The notes under the pieces: generated by a model
Seen by the model: the letters and a program-made list of their open reading frames with translations, nothing else
The model's database searches: none
What the model was told of the DNA's origin: nothing
Translations under genes and position numbers: made by a program
Assembly: GCA_017591395.1 (NCBI GenBank)
Contig: WEDG01003990.1
Span: forward strand, 1 to 64,000
Source of the DNA: Schistocephalus solidus
Taxonomy: Eukaryota > Platyhelminthes > Cestoda > Diphyllobothriidea > Diphyllobothriidae
Direction: 5' to 3'
DNA length: 64,000 bases
Part shown: piece after piece, positions 21,195-32,689 of the stretch
Layout: each line of letters opens with the position of its first letter
How positions within the stretch are numbered: position 1 is the first letter of the stretch

Positions 21195-21235
21195 AAGTTA
21201 GCTTTCGATAAATTCTCATCAGGCTTTTACATTTA
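21195..21235 (-). ncRNA. Weak hammerhead-like motif in inverted arm
   Basis: Minus strand CTGATGA (21222-21216), a 9-nt GAATTTATC with at most two pairs, GAAA (21206-21203) and GCTA. The same string recurs near 59.35 kb, suggesting a conserved element, but stem II and stem I are poor. In the plus arm at 23347 the core is mutated (CTGATAA). Confidence 0.3.
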
Positions 21236-21289
21236 TATCACTGTGTAACTAACTCAAATATGCGGTAAGTAGCAGTCAGAAACCCAGCC

Positions 21290-22744
21290 AACTAGAGCTA
21301 GAAACATGGTTTGAAAACCTCCTTAATCAAACAAACGACCTCCAGACAGTTTCGACAGACAGCGTACAATGCATTAAGTCTACGTTAGGTAACTGTGCTT
21401 ATCAATATTTAAACAATGGCCAGAAATGCCGAGGCTTACTTACAAAGTCGCACATGGAGAAATTAAAAGATCTCCGGCAAAACAAAGATGTCCTCATAAC
21501 GAGGCAAGATAAGGGAATGGGCGTTGTCTTAATGTACAGAACAGACTATATTATGCAAATTACAATCAATTTTATCGGACAAGGAAAAGTTTAGAAAGAC
21601 AGAAAAGGAGAAGAATCGGACCGATGAGGTAGAAACACAACTGACTGACTGTTTGAAAAGACTTCAAACGGAAGGTCTGATAAGCTAAAATAACCTTAAG
21701 CGCCTTCGCTTCGTCGCCATGCATGTAACTCGATTGTACGGCTTACCAAAGATCCACAAAGACGGCACAGTCGTTCGTCCCATGGTAGATATGAGGAAAT
21801 AACCGTACAATTTGATAGCAAAATGGTAAGTGGACAAACTTAAACCCATACAGGATCAGCTAGCGCGACATTGCTACCGAGATACATTTGAGTTCGTTGA
21901 AGGCGTGAAAGACCTCGACTTGAATGACGGCCATTTTTACACTGGATGTCTCGTCTCTTTTTACGAATGTGCCAGTCAAGGAGACAGTCATCTTCCTCTG
22001 TGAATTCATTACTTCCAGCCAACAAGCTATAGGAATACCAGTGAATGCGCTCAAGGAACTATTATTAAAATGTACCTTGAACATGCAGTTCCTATTTAAC
22101 AACAAATTATACAGACAGATAGACGGAGTAGCTATGGGCTCACCCGTTGGCCACTTCTGGCGAATATTTTCATGGGCAAGCTGGAAGCTTTACCGCTTCA
22201 TTCGCAGATAAATCGTTTAAAATATTATGGGCGCTACGTGGATGATCTCTTTGCGGTTGCATCTGAACAAGTGGACATTTCAGCTGTAATGGATACCGTA
22301 AATAAGGTGCACCCGTCAACCAAAGTTGCACTAGAAGAGGAACAATCGGGATCACTCCCTTTCCTGGACGTGCTTCAGAGTAGAAGGCCTGACGGGAGTA
22401 TTTGACGTAGTGTCTATCGTAAGAAGACATGGTCGGGCCAATACACCCACTTTGGGAGTTTTGTACCGCTGAACTTTAAGCGTAAGTTTGTGCGCTCTCT
22501 GACACGAAGGGCGAAAAGGATTTGCTCGGTCGATAGCATTGACGAAGAGCTTAAGGTTTTAGAAAGCAATTTTCGACAGAATGTATATCCAGATAGATTT
22601 ATTGCTAACAATATGACCGAAAGACCACCAAAGCTGCCGTTGCTAACGGCAAGCAAGAAACAACTATTTATCAGGGTCCCATTTCAAGGGGACGCAGCAA
22701 CTGAACTTTTACGAAGGCGCCTTAGCCAAGCACCTTTCCAGTAG
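21290..22744 (+). pseudogene. Reverse transcriptase of Penelope-like element
   Basis: Blocks in order: DVLITRQDKGMGVVLM, LYGLPKIHKDG (typical RT fingers), IQDQLARHC, DGVAMGSPVG (motif B region), YYGRYVDDLFAVAS (catalytic YVDD, 22230s), SLPFLDVLQSR and RKFVRSLTRRAKRICSVDS. A one-base shift separates MGSPVG from the YVDD frame; stops occur at about 21690, 21800 and 22404. In intact PLEs this enzyme copies element RNA at a nick. Confidence 0.85.
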
Positions 22745-22789
22745 CAGATGCCCATGTACTGGTCTTGACTACCCCCATCCTATACGGAG

Positions 22790-23169
22790 GTGGCGAGGAA
22801 AAACTGCCAGACCACCTCAATGTGCATTTATTCTTTCACCTGCTCCTTTGGGGCAGAATATACTGGTCGCACGAGCTGGCGTTTGTCCAAAAGAGTTCAA
22901 GAACACCTTCCAGCATGGTAAGGAAAGGGCAGATAAAGAACATAAACAGCTCTATCCCCACGCATGTGGTAGACACAGGCCATTGTGTGAATGCCAAAGA
23001 GACTTTCCGGGTAAATTACAAGGTCCCCTCGACCTTTTCAAAATTCATTGGACAGCGTCTGTTGGCTACAGCAGAAGTAGCTGCAATCAGGCTAAGCAAG
23101 TTGGTCCTGTGCGCTCAAAATAACTTTATACAGGCACCGCAATTACCGGGGCCGAAAGCCACCAATTAA
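22790..23169 (+). pseudogene. GIY-YIG endonuclease of Penelope-like element
   Basis: Motifs across two frames: IYSFTCSFGAEYTGRTSWRL (GIY-YIG core with the following Arg), KRVQEH, then after a shift RKGQIKNINSSIPTHVVDTGH and LLATAEVAAIRLSKLVLC. The length is normal for the domain, but the frame change near 22910 splits it. Confidence 0.8.
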
Positions 23170-23490
23170 GCCGCCTGCATCTAATTACCTGCCCCGGCGG
23201 CCACCATTCCTCTGACCATGATCAGAAAACGGACCGCAATTTTGTTTCTTTCCCACTCCCTCCCCTCCCCCACCCTGATAACCGTACAATTTGTTCTACT
23301 TGACCGCATATTTGACTTAATTACACAGTGATATAAATGTAAAGGCCTGATAATAATTAATCAAAAGCTAATGTATGCTCGCCAAATTGTCTTTTGCATT
23401 TTTCAATGGGAATTTTCGCTACTCTAGTCTTGTAAACCCTTCATGTACTCTTAAAAACTGTACTGTATGCTCTTAAATAAAAATATCGGT

Positions 23491-25924
23491 AGAACGTATT
23501 CTAGGATTTAACCCTAGAAGTATAGTCTACGAAAATCAAACAGACAAGAATATGCTTAATAGCATAGAGGAAGGTATGCTTTCACTTACGCGGAAATAAA
23601 ATAACTTGTAGATTGAAAACCCTAAAATCAAATGCAACGTCGGACCACGCTAAAAATGAGCTAGGAACTGGAAAGCTTTTGAAACAATAAATACGCCTGT
23701 CCTTTACGTACCCAATTTGAAGATTACTTGATTAGCTACCACATTTGTTACACGAAAAACTATTTTGCACACGCTTGCTTTAAAATATTGGGGAATTTAC
23801 TGAGCTATCGAAAATCAATAGGAGAGACTTCATGCCTATTAATTAGTCATCGTTTATCCATTTTTTGCAGGCGGTAGTAAAGAGGTGCATTCGAAAGCCA
23901 GTATCCCGGCATATCGATATATTATAGAATTTTGCCACCAGATAACTGAAAGTAAAAACTTACTTAAGTAGTTCCCACTAATGAGAAAGGCATGTTAGGA
24001 TATTGGTAAAAATTTCATGAGATCGTCAATGGTTGCATTTCTGAAACCTCACTCTGATTTATTCCGTTTGAGTTTCGTGTGTGGGTACATAAAAAGATTT
24101 CTTCTGCAACATTCGGTTAAAGTTCAAATGTTAAATGAAAATGAAAATAAAGTAGAAATTTGCTTAACTGATTATCCAATTATGAAACTTACAATGATCC
24201 AGACTGGATTTAACCTCAGATAGAAAGGGAAGACTTTAGTGTGCTTTGATAACCTTTAAGGGAGAAGGGTTTATATTAAAATTAAAATTTTTCTCCTCGG
24301 GGTAACTATTTGCAAAACACACCTACGCAATAATGCTGAAATAAGTTGAAAATGGTCTACGATTATCTTAAGCAAGAACTATAAGAGACCATCATAAAAT
24401 ATTTAACTACAATGCAGATAGATTATGATGATTTTTAAAATTATATGCTTAAACAGCGCTATCATGATTCTAAAAAGTTGCATAATTTTAAGTATTTTGT
24501 CAATTTATGTCCGTCCCTTAAATATAAACTGACCTTCAACATTGTGAGGTATCTAAGCAAATCGGAGCACTTTTAGATATGTGTGCACTTCGCTGTTAGT
24601 AGTCTAGTAATTTTCAACGTAATGGCAAATATTGATCTGCTGTCATTCCTTCAATCTAGAATGTTTGATAAAAGATTTGAAATAAAAGAACAACAATTAT
24701 ATTTGAAAGGATATATTTGATGGTTTTAATTTTTGTGCACGTCCAACAAATCTGCTCATGAATAAGCACATAAACTCATTTACTCCATCGGACTCTGTAG
24801 TCATCGCACGTATGCCCACTTCTTAAGAACGCCCTTATTGTTTTCAAATAAAAGCCTGGCATGCCTTCTAATGTGGTTGAATAATGCACACGCTAATCAT
24901 TGCCACACGCAAGCTCCGTTGCCCTAACCAACTCCACTATATACCGGAAGGAGATACCTCCCATCTCATCACGTCCCACTGGGCGAAAATGGAACTTGCA
25001 ATTGGAAGGGAGCTGCAACGTATGTTTGATCTTTTCTCCACTGCCTCAATGCATGATTCCGTAATCACCCCATTTGGACGAAAACCTACCTTTAAAAACT
25101 CTCAAAATTTGTTACTGATTTGAAGCAGTGCACAGGTACGTATGTTAAATTGGGCGTATGCGTGCGACTTCATGTACCCGCCGATGACTTTGATGTTTAA
25201 CGTTCCATTTCAGTGGAAATTACTGCAAGTTAGTGAATGGCTAAAAATATTATTTGACTGTACTGAGCTAAGTTGAACTTTTCTATTTAAGTACATGGGC
25301 TTGGCACAGTTTGCAAAAAGGCCCTCTGAACCTTCAGTATATGCATATTACATGGGTGGTGGGGTGAGCATATAAACCTTTATTCGGACTGTGTTTTTCG
25401 ATGAAGTACTTTCTTATTTATTGCATCATATTCAAAATATATTTGCGAATTTTCGGGGCAGCTATATGCTGATAATAGTGCGATCTTTATATGAAACAAG
25501 GCCGATATCAGGAGTGTGATTTCCTTTAAAGTAAGCACGGTTGCGAGGAACCCCATAACTCGCAAAAGGCTAACTATAACGTAGCACTTGGTGACAGTAG
25601 GCGGTGTCATTTTTATAGGGACCAACTCAATATTCTGCTAGCAAGTGAAGTCCAGCAACAATCGTTGTGCTTTGTAACCACCTAAGATCTTATATTTACT
25701 GACAGTATTTATATGTATATAGATAAATCTTTCTAAATATAAGATCTATGTGTTGCCTTTCTAGAGCTAACCATTGCGGTTTTTATCAAGTTGGCCTGGC
25801 GAAGCTAAAAAAATGGGGCCTGAGACACAATCGCGTAATTTGCCCACAGGTCGCGAATGCGGAATGTATCCTTCCCTAACCAGCGCATAACTAGCAGCAA
25901 TGAAACAATCAAGGTTTAGACAGA
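23491..25924. other. AT-rich spacer
   Basis: No supported exon or repeat. Open frames here have no recognisable motifs. Confidence 0.4.
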
Positions 25925-25925
25925 C

Positions 25926-26125
25926 AGAGAAGGTTGTTCGTTCACTGGAATAATGGCTTTATTCGGCTGAGCTTTCAAACTTCTTTTAAAGTCCATCTTC
26001 ATAAATAAAACGGCAACATAAACGATTAACATTTAAAGGGGGGGGCAGGAGCCAATCAGATACCAGTGGCGCCAGTCCAGAGGTGACTATGCAGGACCCT
26101 ATTTGCCGGCGCCAGATCGATAATC
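25926..26125 (-). mobile_element. Penelope 3' tail relic
   Basis: On minus, this matches the tail of the 28.8-30.3 kb element: CCAATCAGATACCAGTGGCG, GCCAGATCGATAA and GTTCACTGGAATAATGGC. The hammerhead site is decayed (TATGAAGA for CTGACGA), though GAAAGCTCAG is kept. No coding part remains. Confidence 0.7.
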
Positions 26126-26639
26126 AATGGATCATATGCTATGATCCTTACATTGCTTTCACTTTTAAAGAATAACCAACTTCCCTCCAATGAAACAACG
26201 TTAGTCTTCGATGAAAGAAATGTGTAAAGTTCCCGGAGTCGCACCCTTATGTTAATGCATTGACCTGCTGACGAAGAGCAAGGGTCACCCTTTCGAAAAC
26301 GTTTGGATGCGCTTGGATTCACACGGACTTCTATGCAACGCACACAATTACAGTCACGCATGCCCCCAAAAAGTACAATTGGTTATTTAATAGAAGCGGA
26401 CTGATTAAATACATCGGCAAAAGTGTTATCCTATCATAAGCAATGAACATTGCACAACGTGATTGTGGGACTTGATGCTCATGTTTACTGAAATGGCTTC
26501 ATGAAAAAGCGGAATACTAATTTTACTGGCACCCGATAGTTCGACCGTCGATTTTGACGATGTCCACTGTATGCTCCACAGAAGGGTGGTGCAGGGACGG
26601 TGACTTGCGCGTGAATTCGCTTTAAGTGATAGCAGCCTT
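26126..26639. other. Spacer, nothing recognised
   Basis: No supported feature. Confidence 0.35.
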
Positions 26640-27430
26640 GCGCTGCAGCTACCGCACTCTCTCCTCCTCCCCCACCTGAACCCGGTATCATGACAGAGTC
26701 AAGAAGACCGGAGATGGGAGAGGGTGCAGGGTGGCGGGCGCGGCCGAAGCCACCCCTCGGCGTACCACAAGACCTGGCTCGGATCCCACGGAGGGAGAGT
26801 GTCATAAAGACCACATTAAGAAGGAGCCATTGCAGCCTGACTGTCAGTCCGCCAATCAACCACTCCACACAAAACACACATCGGGCTGACCACGCGGTTC
26901 GAGTAATCCTGTCAGTTGGCAACCTTCCAAGCCATGGCTTTAAGCGCACCATGATAGTTTCAAGCGCATCAGATTGCTTATAGTGAGGAAAATGCGCTGA
27001 GCTCTCGACCTCACTTTCTCCCCCAGCCCACCAATCAGAACACTGTCCAAGCCGGTCAGTTTTCTCATGCGGAAGTGGGCGCAGCTGCTGGTGACCTCGT
27101 CTACGTGTACTACGTACACGACCTGGCCCCCAAACACAAGCACCAGGATTTCGCACAACAGGGGGTTGAATGACTTACATCTCACATGTGTGAGATAGCC
27201 AGAGGTCACGTTACGAAGGAGCCATCACAGCCTGACTCTCAGACCACCAGTCAGCCACTCCAAAAACACACGTTGGGCTAACTGCAAGGTCTGAGTGAAA
27301 TTGTCAGTTGGCAACCTTCCAACCGCGGTGCTTAACGTTACCGCCCTCTCTCCTCCTCTCCCATCTGAGCCCGGTCTCACGAGACAGTCAAGAAGAGTCG
27401 CACCCACAATCTGAGGGTCATCCACCCGCA
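26640..27430 (-). repeat. GC-rich dispersed repeat, two rearranged copies
   Basis: Segment A (26821-26940 and 27216-27330) shares AGGAGCCAT, GCAGCCTGACT and GTCAGTTGGCAACCTTCC. Segment B (26640-26740 and 27340-27412) shares CTCTCTCCTCCTC and AGTCAAGAAGA. The order is B-A in the first copy and A-B in the second. Two short hairpins lie between (CGTGTAC-TAC-GTACACG near 27105; ATCTCACA-TG-TGTGAGAT near 27180). Long open frames across it (for example 26485-27156, minus) look like composition effects. Confidence 0.6.
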
Positions 27431-28177
27431 TGACCTACCAGCAATTTAAAGTCCCAGGCTTATGCGGTATGTCATTCGAGAGGGTAATTTAAACTGACAT
27501 TTTGAGATCGAAGTTAGTAGCAATGTTTCGGTCATCGTTGAACAATATGGGATAATGCTGGAGGTTCATGAGAATCCTCGGGAGACAATAGACTATATGA
27601 ACAGAGCCATAATGGAGGTGCCCTCACACATTTGAAGGACGAATACTCTCTCCTAATAGGAGTTTCAGTAGAAAGCGCCAACGTGATAATACACGGCGTC
27701 AGGAGCATGTGCAGTGAAACTTTTTGCCTCAACCCAAGTGGAAGCCGTCATCTCTACCCGTATAACCTAACTTATTCCTTTTGTGTATCAAATGTTATCG
27801 TTCCGTTATATAATCTGCTTCGACGTGCTTTGTTTAGTGATCAAATAAACGTTTACCTTAAAGTAAGGACCTTCAGATTCAAATAGTTTGAGTTTCATAC
27901 ATCTGTATTGACGTGAGACGATTCTTCGGATGTACTCCCTTCCAAAGCTATTTTGACGATAACAGCGAGGAGGCATCTTCAAGTGATCTTGAAGGCAGCC
28001 GGCGGCTAGGAAAAACGTGTGACCCATGCAATTTATTGAAAAATGTGTGAAGTGCTCGTTGCCTGTACGGGTTTCGGTCTCTTACTGATTTATCTACGTG
28101 ATCTTCTGCAGAGGAAACACAGTCTGCCCAGCTCAATGGCAATCTGAGATAAAAAAAACTAAGTTTGACGAACATAC
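27431..28177 (-). other. Probable intron downstream of ciliary-protein exon
   Basis: AT-rich sequence following the donor at 28177. The next exon was not found. Confidence 0.4.
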
Positions 28178-28525
28178 CTACCCGCGGGACATCCATGAAT
28201 CCAAACTTCAGTGGAATAAGGCCCGGATTAATCAGTAGAAAGTGTACTAGGCCCATCTGACTGGTCGGAATGCGACCAAAATCCAGAATGAGAGGCTCAA
28301 AGAGAAGGTCCGATGTGTTGAGCGTGACTGCTAAGTTGAATTTGATACTCTGAATATTCACCTCTGGCACTTCGAAACACAAGATGGTCCGCAAGGAACC
28401 CGACTGGGCGTCAAATGTGACTGCCTTCTCGCCAGCTTCCTCATCACCCTCCCGACGAAGTTGATTCAGGGACTTCAGGGAGGTCCAAGGAAGCAGTTTC
28501 AGCTGCACTCTGCTTGTGTCAGAGG
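28178..28525 (-). CDS. Exon of MSP/ASH-domain ciliary protein (CFAP74-like, tentative)
   Basis: A 348-nt open exon read on minus. A strong acceptor lies just upstream (pyrimidine-rich TTTCTTTCTTTTAAG), and a donor follows as TAG|GTATGT (an alternative is CGG|GTAGGT four bases earlier). The peptide includes VNIQSIKFNLAVTLNTSDLL then FEPLILDFGRIPTSQ, LLINPGLIPLKFGFMDVP. The 'F-P-x-LDFG ... N-x-x-LIPLKFGF' pattern is the Ig-like MSP/ASH fold of axonemal proteins such as CFAP74, CFAP47 and HYDIN. The spacing and the FGF-x-x-xP ending look most like CFAP74 from memory. Such proteins sit in the central apparatus of cilia, consistent with flagellate sperm or flame cells. The codon pattern and GC content stand out from the AT-rich surroundings. 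The exon is real with good confidence; the name is not certain. Confidence 0.7.
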
Positions 28526-28802
28526 CTTAAAAGAAAGAAAGACTATTAAATGTGAAAAGGGACCTCAACAGTTGAGGGACAGCTTGCAGACAGACAATAA
28601 CATATCAGGAATCATGCCAGAACGTGAAGACTCTTTCTGTTCACAGAAAGGAACAGTTGCTGATTGAGGAGCACTAGTGGCAAGCAATTGCATTTTGGAA
28701 AGTCATCGTTACTAGCATGCATATGCGGTTATCCAACAAAGAATTGAGAGGAAATGCGGTTACGACGGACTGAGAGAGATCTAGTCATTTAAAATGCTTA
28801 AC
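28526..28802 (-). other. Intron sequence upstream of exon
   Basis: Lies between the exon acceptor and the Penelope insertion; nothing else recognised. Confidence 0.4.
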
Positions 28803-28850
28803 TAAAAAGTGACGAAGAAGAAGGTTGTCCGTTCACCGGAGTCCTGGCTT

Positions 28851-28900
28851 TTATTCGTCTTAGCTTTCGAACTCTTACTGGAGCCATCGTTAGAGATAAA
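28851..28900 (-). ncRNA. Decayed hammerhead-like motif in Penelope 3' tail
   Basis: Same layout as the plus-strand partner at 30251-30299, but the core reads CTAACGA (28892-28886), losing the invariant G, so it should be inactive. Confidence 0.45.
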
Positions 28901-29014
28901 ACAGCAACATAAACGAGTAACATCTGTAGGGAGGGCAGGAGCCAATCAGATACCAGTGGCGCCAGTCCGGAGGTGACTACGCGGGGCCCTGTGTGCCGGC
29001 ACCAGATCGATAAA

Positions 29015-29260
29015 TCAATTGACCGTGTTCTCATCGGAGGCTTCAATCAATTTTCGGCTTGTCTTGCATCTGGCCTGGGCGATTTTCTTCGTGGCTGCAA
29101 AGTTAAAATCATGACCCGTTTCGTACGTGTGGGCAGCCACTTTCGATAAACCGTCACCCCTTCTCACAGCAAACTTCTGTTCATGTATGCGCGATCCAAG
29201 CATACGTCCAGTCTGTCCTGTGTAGTTACAGGAACAGTTTCGGCACGGGATGCGATACAC
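29015..29260 (-). pseudogene. GIY-YIG endonuclease of Penelope-like element
   Basis: An open stretch of 81 codons: YRIPCRNCSCNYTGQTGRML (GIY-YIG with CxxCxC), SRIHEQKFAVRRGDGLSKVA, AHTYETGHDFNFAATKK and KLIEASDENTVN. The domain looks complete, but the RT upstream is broken. Confidence 0.8.
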
Positions 29261-30110
29261 TAATCCCGACTGCTCATTCGGATCTAATTTTTTTGATTCT
29301 CATGGCCTTGCTGTGCATGGGTTCGTGTGCAATTCTGATACCAAGTCCCGCAAAAATGCGCTCAGTCGCCTATGACACGTCCTTGATGTATGGCATCGCA
29401 TGCCATACCGTAGGGTTGGTTCTGGTTTGGGTCCTCCGGGGTCGAACACGTAGGCATCGGCTTACGAATGCCTTTGGATAGCCGTTCTGCATAAACTGGT
29501 CGTGGAGGTAGCGGGCCTCACGTGCTTTTTCCGCCGGGTTGCTGCAATAAGTCTGGATGCTTTTGAACAGTGTTCTCACACAGCTTCGCTTGAGAGCCAC
29601 CTGCTGGTTGCTGTGAAAATTGAAAAGCCGCGTGGTGTTCGTCACTTTCCTGTAGACCGTATTTTCTATTTCGTCGTTGGGACGTCACCTCGTGAATTGT
29701 ATATCTGGGAAGATCGAGTCAAGGTGATCATGGAAATGCTGCAGCATGTTGCTTTTCACGATAACAAATGTGTCGTCTACGTAATGGCGCTAAAAGATAG
29801 GCTGCTGTTTGGTAAAAGCGATATTTTCAGCTCTTGTAGGCCCAATTCTGCCACCAAACCGGAGATTGGGGAGCACTTTGGAGTTCCCTTGATCTCCTCA
29901 TTGGTTTCTTTGGCGAAGGTGAAGTAGGTTTTTTGCTGAAATTCGAACAGATTCCTAAGGTGTTTAATATTGAGAGAACCCTGGGTTTCGTCATATGACT
30001 ACTCAAGCTTCCTGCGCAAGACTTCCTCTGCTACACTCGGCGGAATGGATGTGAATAAGGATGTCAAGTCAAAAGAGACTATCACTTCGTCCGATTGAAT
30101 CCTCCGACTC
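29261..30110 (-). pseudogene. Reverse transcriptase of Penelope-like element
   Basis: The minus strand encodes SDEVIVSFDLTSLFTSIPPS (RT motif A region), CSPISGLVAELGL (normally MGSPISG), RHYVDDTFVIV with intact YVDD, then RLFNFHSNQQVALKRSCVRT and PTVWHAMPYIKDVS. Stops interrupt it. The 5' end is truncated in the middle of RT. Confidence 0.8.
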
Positions 30111-30250
30111 AGGCCTCCGATGAGAAGTCGGTCAATCGATTTACCGATCTGGGGCTGGCATACAGGACCCTGCGTAGTCACCTCCGAAAGGGCGCCACTG
30201 GTGCCGGATTGGCTCCTGTCCCCTTTAAACGTTACTTGTTCATGTTGCCG

Positions 30251-30299
30251 TTTTATCTCTGACGATGGACTCCAGTAAGAGTTCGAAAGCTCAGACGAA
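30251..30299 (+). ncRNA. Hammerhead-like motif in inverted Penelope tail
   Basis: CTGACGA (30259-30265) then GGACTC/GAGTTC stem II (30267-30272 with 30279-30284) around CAGTAA, GAAA (30285-30288), and a one-pair stem III A-GC-T before the cut after C30292. Stem I is TCT/AGA plus partial further pairing. This is the best-preserved PLE hammerhead here. Confidence 0.55.
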
Positions 30300-30346
30300 T
30301 TAAGCCATGATTCCGGTGAACGAATAACCTTCTTCTTCGTCACTTA

Positions 30347-32689
30347 TAAATACACCTGGGATGCGCATTAATTGTTGGGCTAAAAATAATTTCACATGGG
30401 CAAATACTAAGTGCCTGAGTCGCTTTTTTGTTTTCTTGTCTTCTTAGATTTAGCGCCAAACTGCATTTATTACCACTAAGCTTGCCATTTACTGGTAAAA
30501 TTAATGGATCCTCTTTTAATGAAAGATAGATGATGGAGAGAGATCCATTTGCAAGCATAAATTCCATATGAGCAATAAGTTGGAAAGGGGAGAGGAATCA
30601 AAATGAATGTGAGTTTTGCTCAGTTTTAAAACATATCATGCAAAACGGAGGGTATTCGTGTTCAAGCAAACGAAAAATGCCACTTGCCATTACTATTGAT
30701 TAGTTTTTAATCATTTTTAATGGTTGTAATAATTATATTTTTATGGACTCGTTTCTTGTATAATCATTTCGATTACGACTGCGGTCTGTCAGTTCTTATC
30801 CTCATCGCAACTCGACAAGTCGTCTTATTGGTACCAGCATTCTGTTCCAAGTTTATTGTGCGTATGCACAATTTTAAGCACAAGTAAACGTGGCATACGC
30901 GTATTCCGAGTCCCTGTGATAAAAGTAAGATTCTGTTTACTTGCTGCATAATGCGCTAAAATATACTTGTGAGGATAATCTTATTCCGATAATTTAGAAT
31001 TCCTAACATAAACAACGAGCCAACTTACAATTCCTCACGAATTATCTGTAATATTGGTTCCTTTCCAAGTATGTCTCGTATTTGTGCTCAATTCTAATCA
31101 TTGATTTTTGGTTTTCATAATATTTAACCACTGTAAAATTATAGCTTTAATCCTATTTTATAAATACACATCACATTCTCTCAATCTGTTCATTAAAAGT
31201 TTTAACTTTTCCTACTCAGTATTCAAATTTTGGCCGATTAAAATATGTCACTTATGCGAATACACCAATTGTTTATTTTTTGGCTAAATTGCCATATTCC
31301 CATTAAAATTACAGCCAGATAAATTGAAAGGCATTTGGCTGTCCAGTGTGGTTTGTATTTATACGCCTCTGTAACAAAATGCCACCACTAACTTTGTCCT
31401 CTATTTTAACAGAAATTGGTGGTGACTTTATTGCTGGAACATTCGAATTTGTTAGACTATGACAATAAGAGCAAGAAACCAATAAATGTGTTTTGGTTTT
31501 ATTATTTTCTCCTCAATCGTTTGTATTGTTTGGATATGTTCGACCCACGATACCATAATTTCACTTCAATTGCTTGTGGACAAAAAGTAGAGAGCCCAAG
31601 TACTGCAAAGTGTCCAGAGTTCATGTTTTGAAAACCTCAATCATAGTTGCAAAATTCGATCCTAATCGAACAGCTCCGTGCATCCATGCATGCCTGCTCG
31701 GAAAATGGCAACTTGTGCATCAAAATGTCGTATTTTTACGCTTTGCGTGACCTGCAAAATTAAGCTTGGTCTTTGCTATACGATGGCTTGGGAATTTTCT
31801 AGGTTGAAATGCTAATTTAAAAGAGAAATTCCAAGTGCGCCGTCTCTCCAGCTGGAATTTACCTTAATTTACCTTAATTTCTTGTTCAATCTTAGGAAGA
31901 ATTGCCAAAGAACAGACGCTGACTTAGGATTTGGGTGTAGATTGAGTGATAAATACCGTTTTTGGCTTTTGTGTAGTTGACTAGACTGTATTTCGAGTTG
32001 TACAATATCCTTCTCGCACCCTGTAAGTTCTGCATCTCAGTCAGTACGACCTAACAGGATACCAAATATCTGAGTTGATTATGAACTGCTATCAACAATT
32101 ATTTGCTGTCACGGTTTTTTCTCCTACACGCCTGCTTGCTTGCTCATGCTTAATAAGCTTTCGATATTCTTGAAATATTTAAACTTTTGTTTGAATCAAA
32201 CCACAAAACGAGTGAAGGAAAATTAAACAATTTAGTTCACGCACTGCTTCAAATGTATGAGGGGTATGCAGCGGAAAAACATACCTTAACGGAATGCCGA
32301 GACCTTAACGCCCGTGTCTGATTTAAATTCCTGCCGAGCGCAGAATGAAAACACGCTGTATGCAGGTGCCACTTCAAAAACTCCGGATGAAACCAAAAGT
32401 CGACTTTAAACAGTGTTTTATGTTTAGGTTAAAGAAGGTGTCGAAGTATAAACGTGCCTGCATCCAAAGCCAGAATTTCTGCTCGGAATGCGTTTGGTCT
32501 AATCACGAATTGTGTTGCTTGCACCCAAACAACTGCTACATCACTGTCAAGGCTGTCAGGATCTACCAATCAGAACACATCAGATCATCCTGTGAAGTCG
32601 AGGCCAAAAACTGCCGAAAGACATGCGTCTGTAATCGCGATGGAGCAGTCTCAGAACTGTCACCTTTGCGCATGTGAAATGGGTGGTGG
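30347..32689. other. AT-rich spacer
   Basis: Mostly intron-like AT-rich DNA. A GC-richer segment 32340-32690 leads into a SINE relic and encodes no recognised domain. Confidence 0.4.

Larger units (their letters stand above)
21077..23490 (+). mobile_element. Penelope-like retroelement, longest copy
   Basis: From about 21290 to 23169 the plus strand encodes most of a PLE protein across several frames: N-terminal RT blocks, the YVDD site, and a GIY-YIG nuclease. A short inverted copy of the 3' tail (21179-21252, minus) lies at the 5' side and matches 23320-23390 on plus. The left end abuts (AT)n. The 3' UTR is CT-rich after the stop at 23169. Frameshifts near 21590, 22170 and 22900, and stops, make it non-functional. 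Confidence 0.85.
28803..30346 (-). mobile_element. Penelope-like element with terminal inverted arms
   Basis: The main body reads on minus from about 30110 to 28803: RT, GIY-YIG, then a 3' tail. At its truncated 5' side lies an inverted 3' tail on plus (about 30110-30346). Outer ends are inverted repeats: AAGTGACGAAGAAGAAGGTT at the left and its complement at the right. No clear target duplication is visible. It sits in what is probably an intron of the ciliary gene, on the same strand as the exon. Confidence 0.85.

Noticed and set aside
26485..27156. 223-codon minus-strand ORF as a gene
   Set aside because: It spans repeated GC-rich segments A and B and has no domain; best explained by base composition of a repeat.
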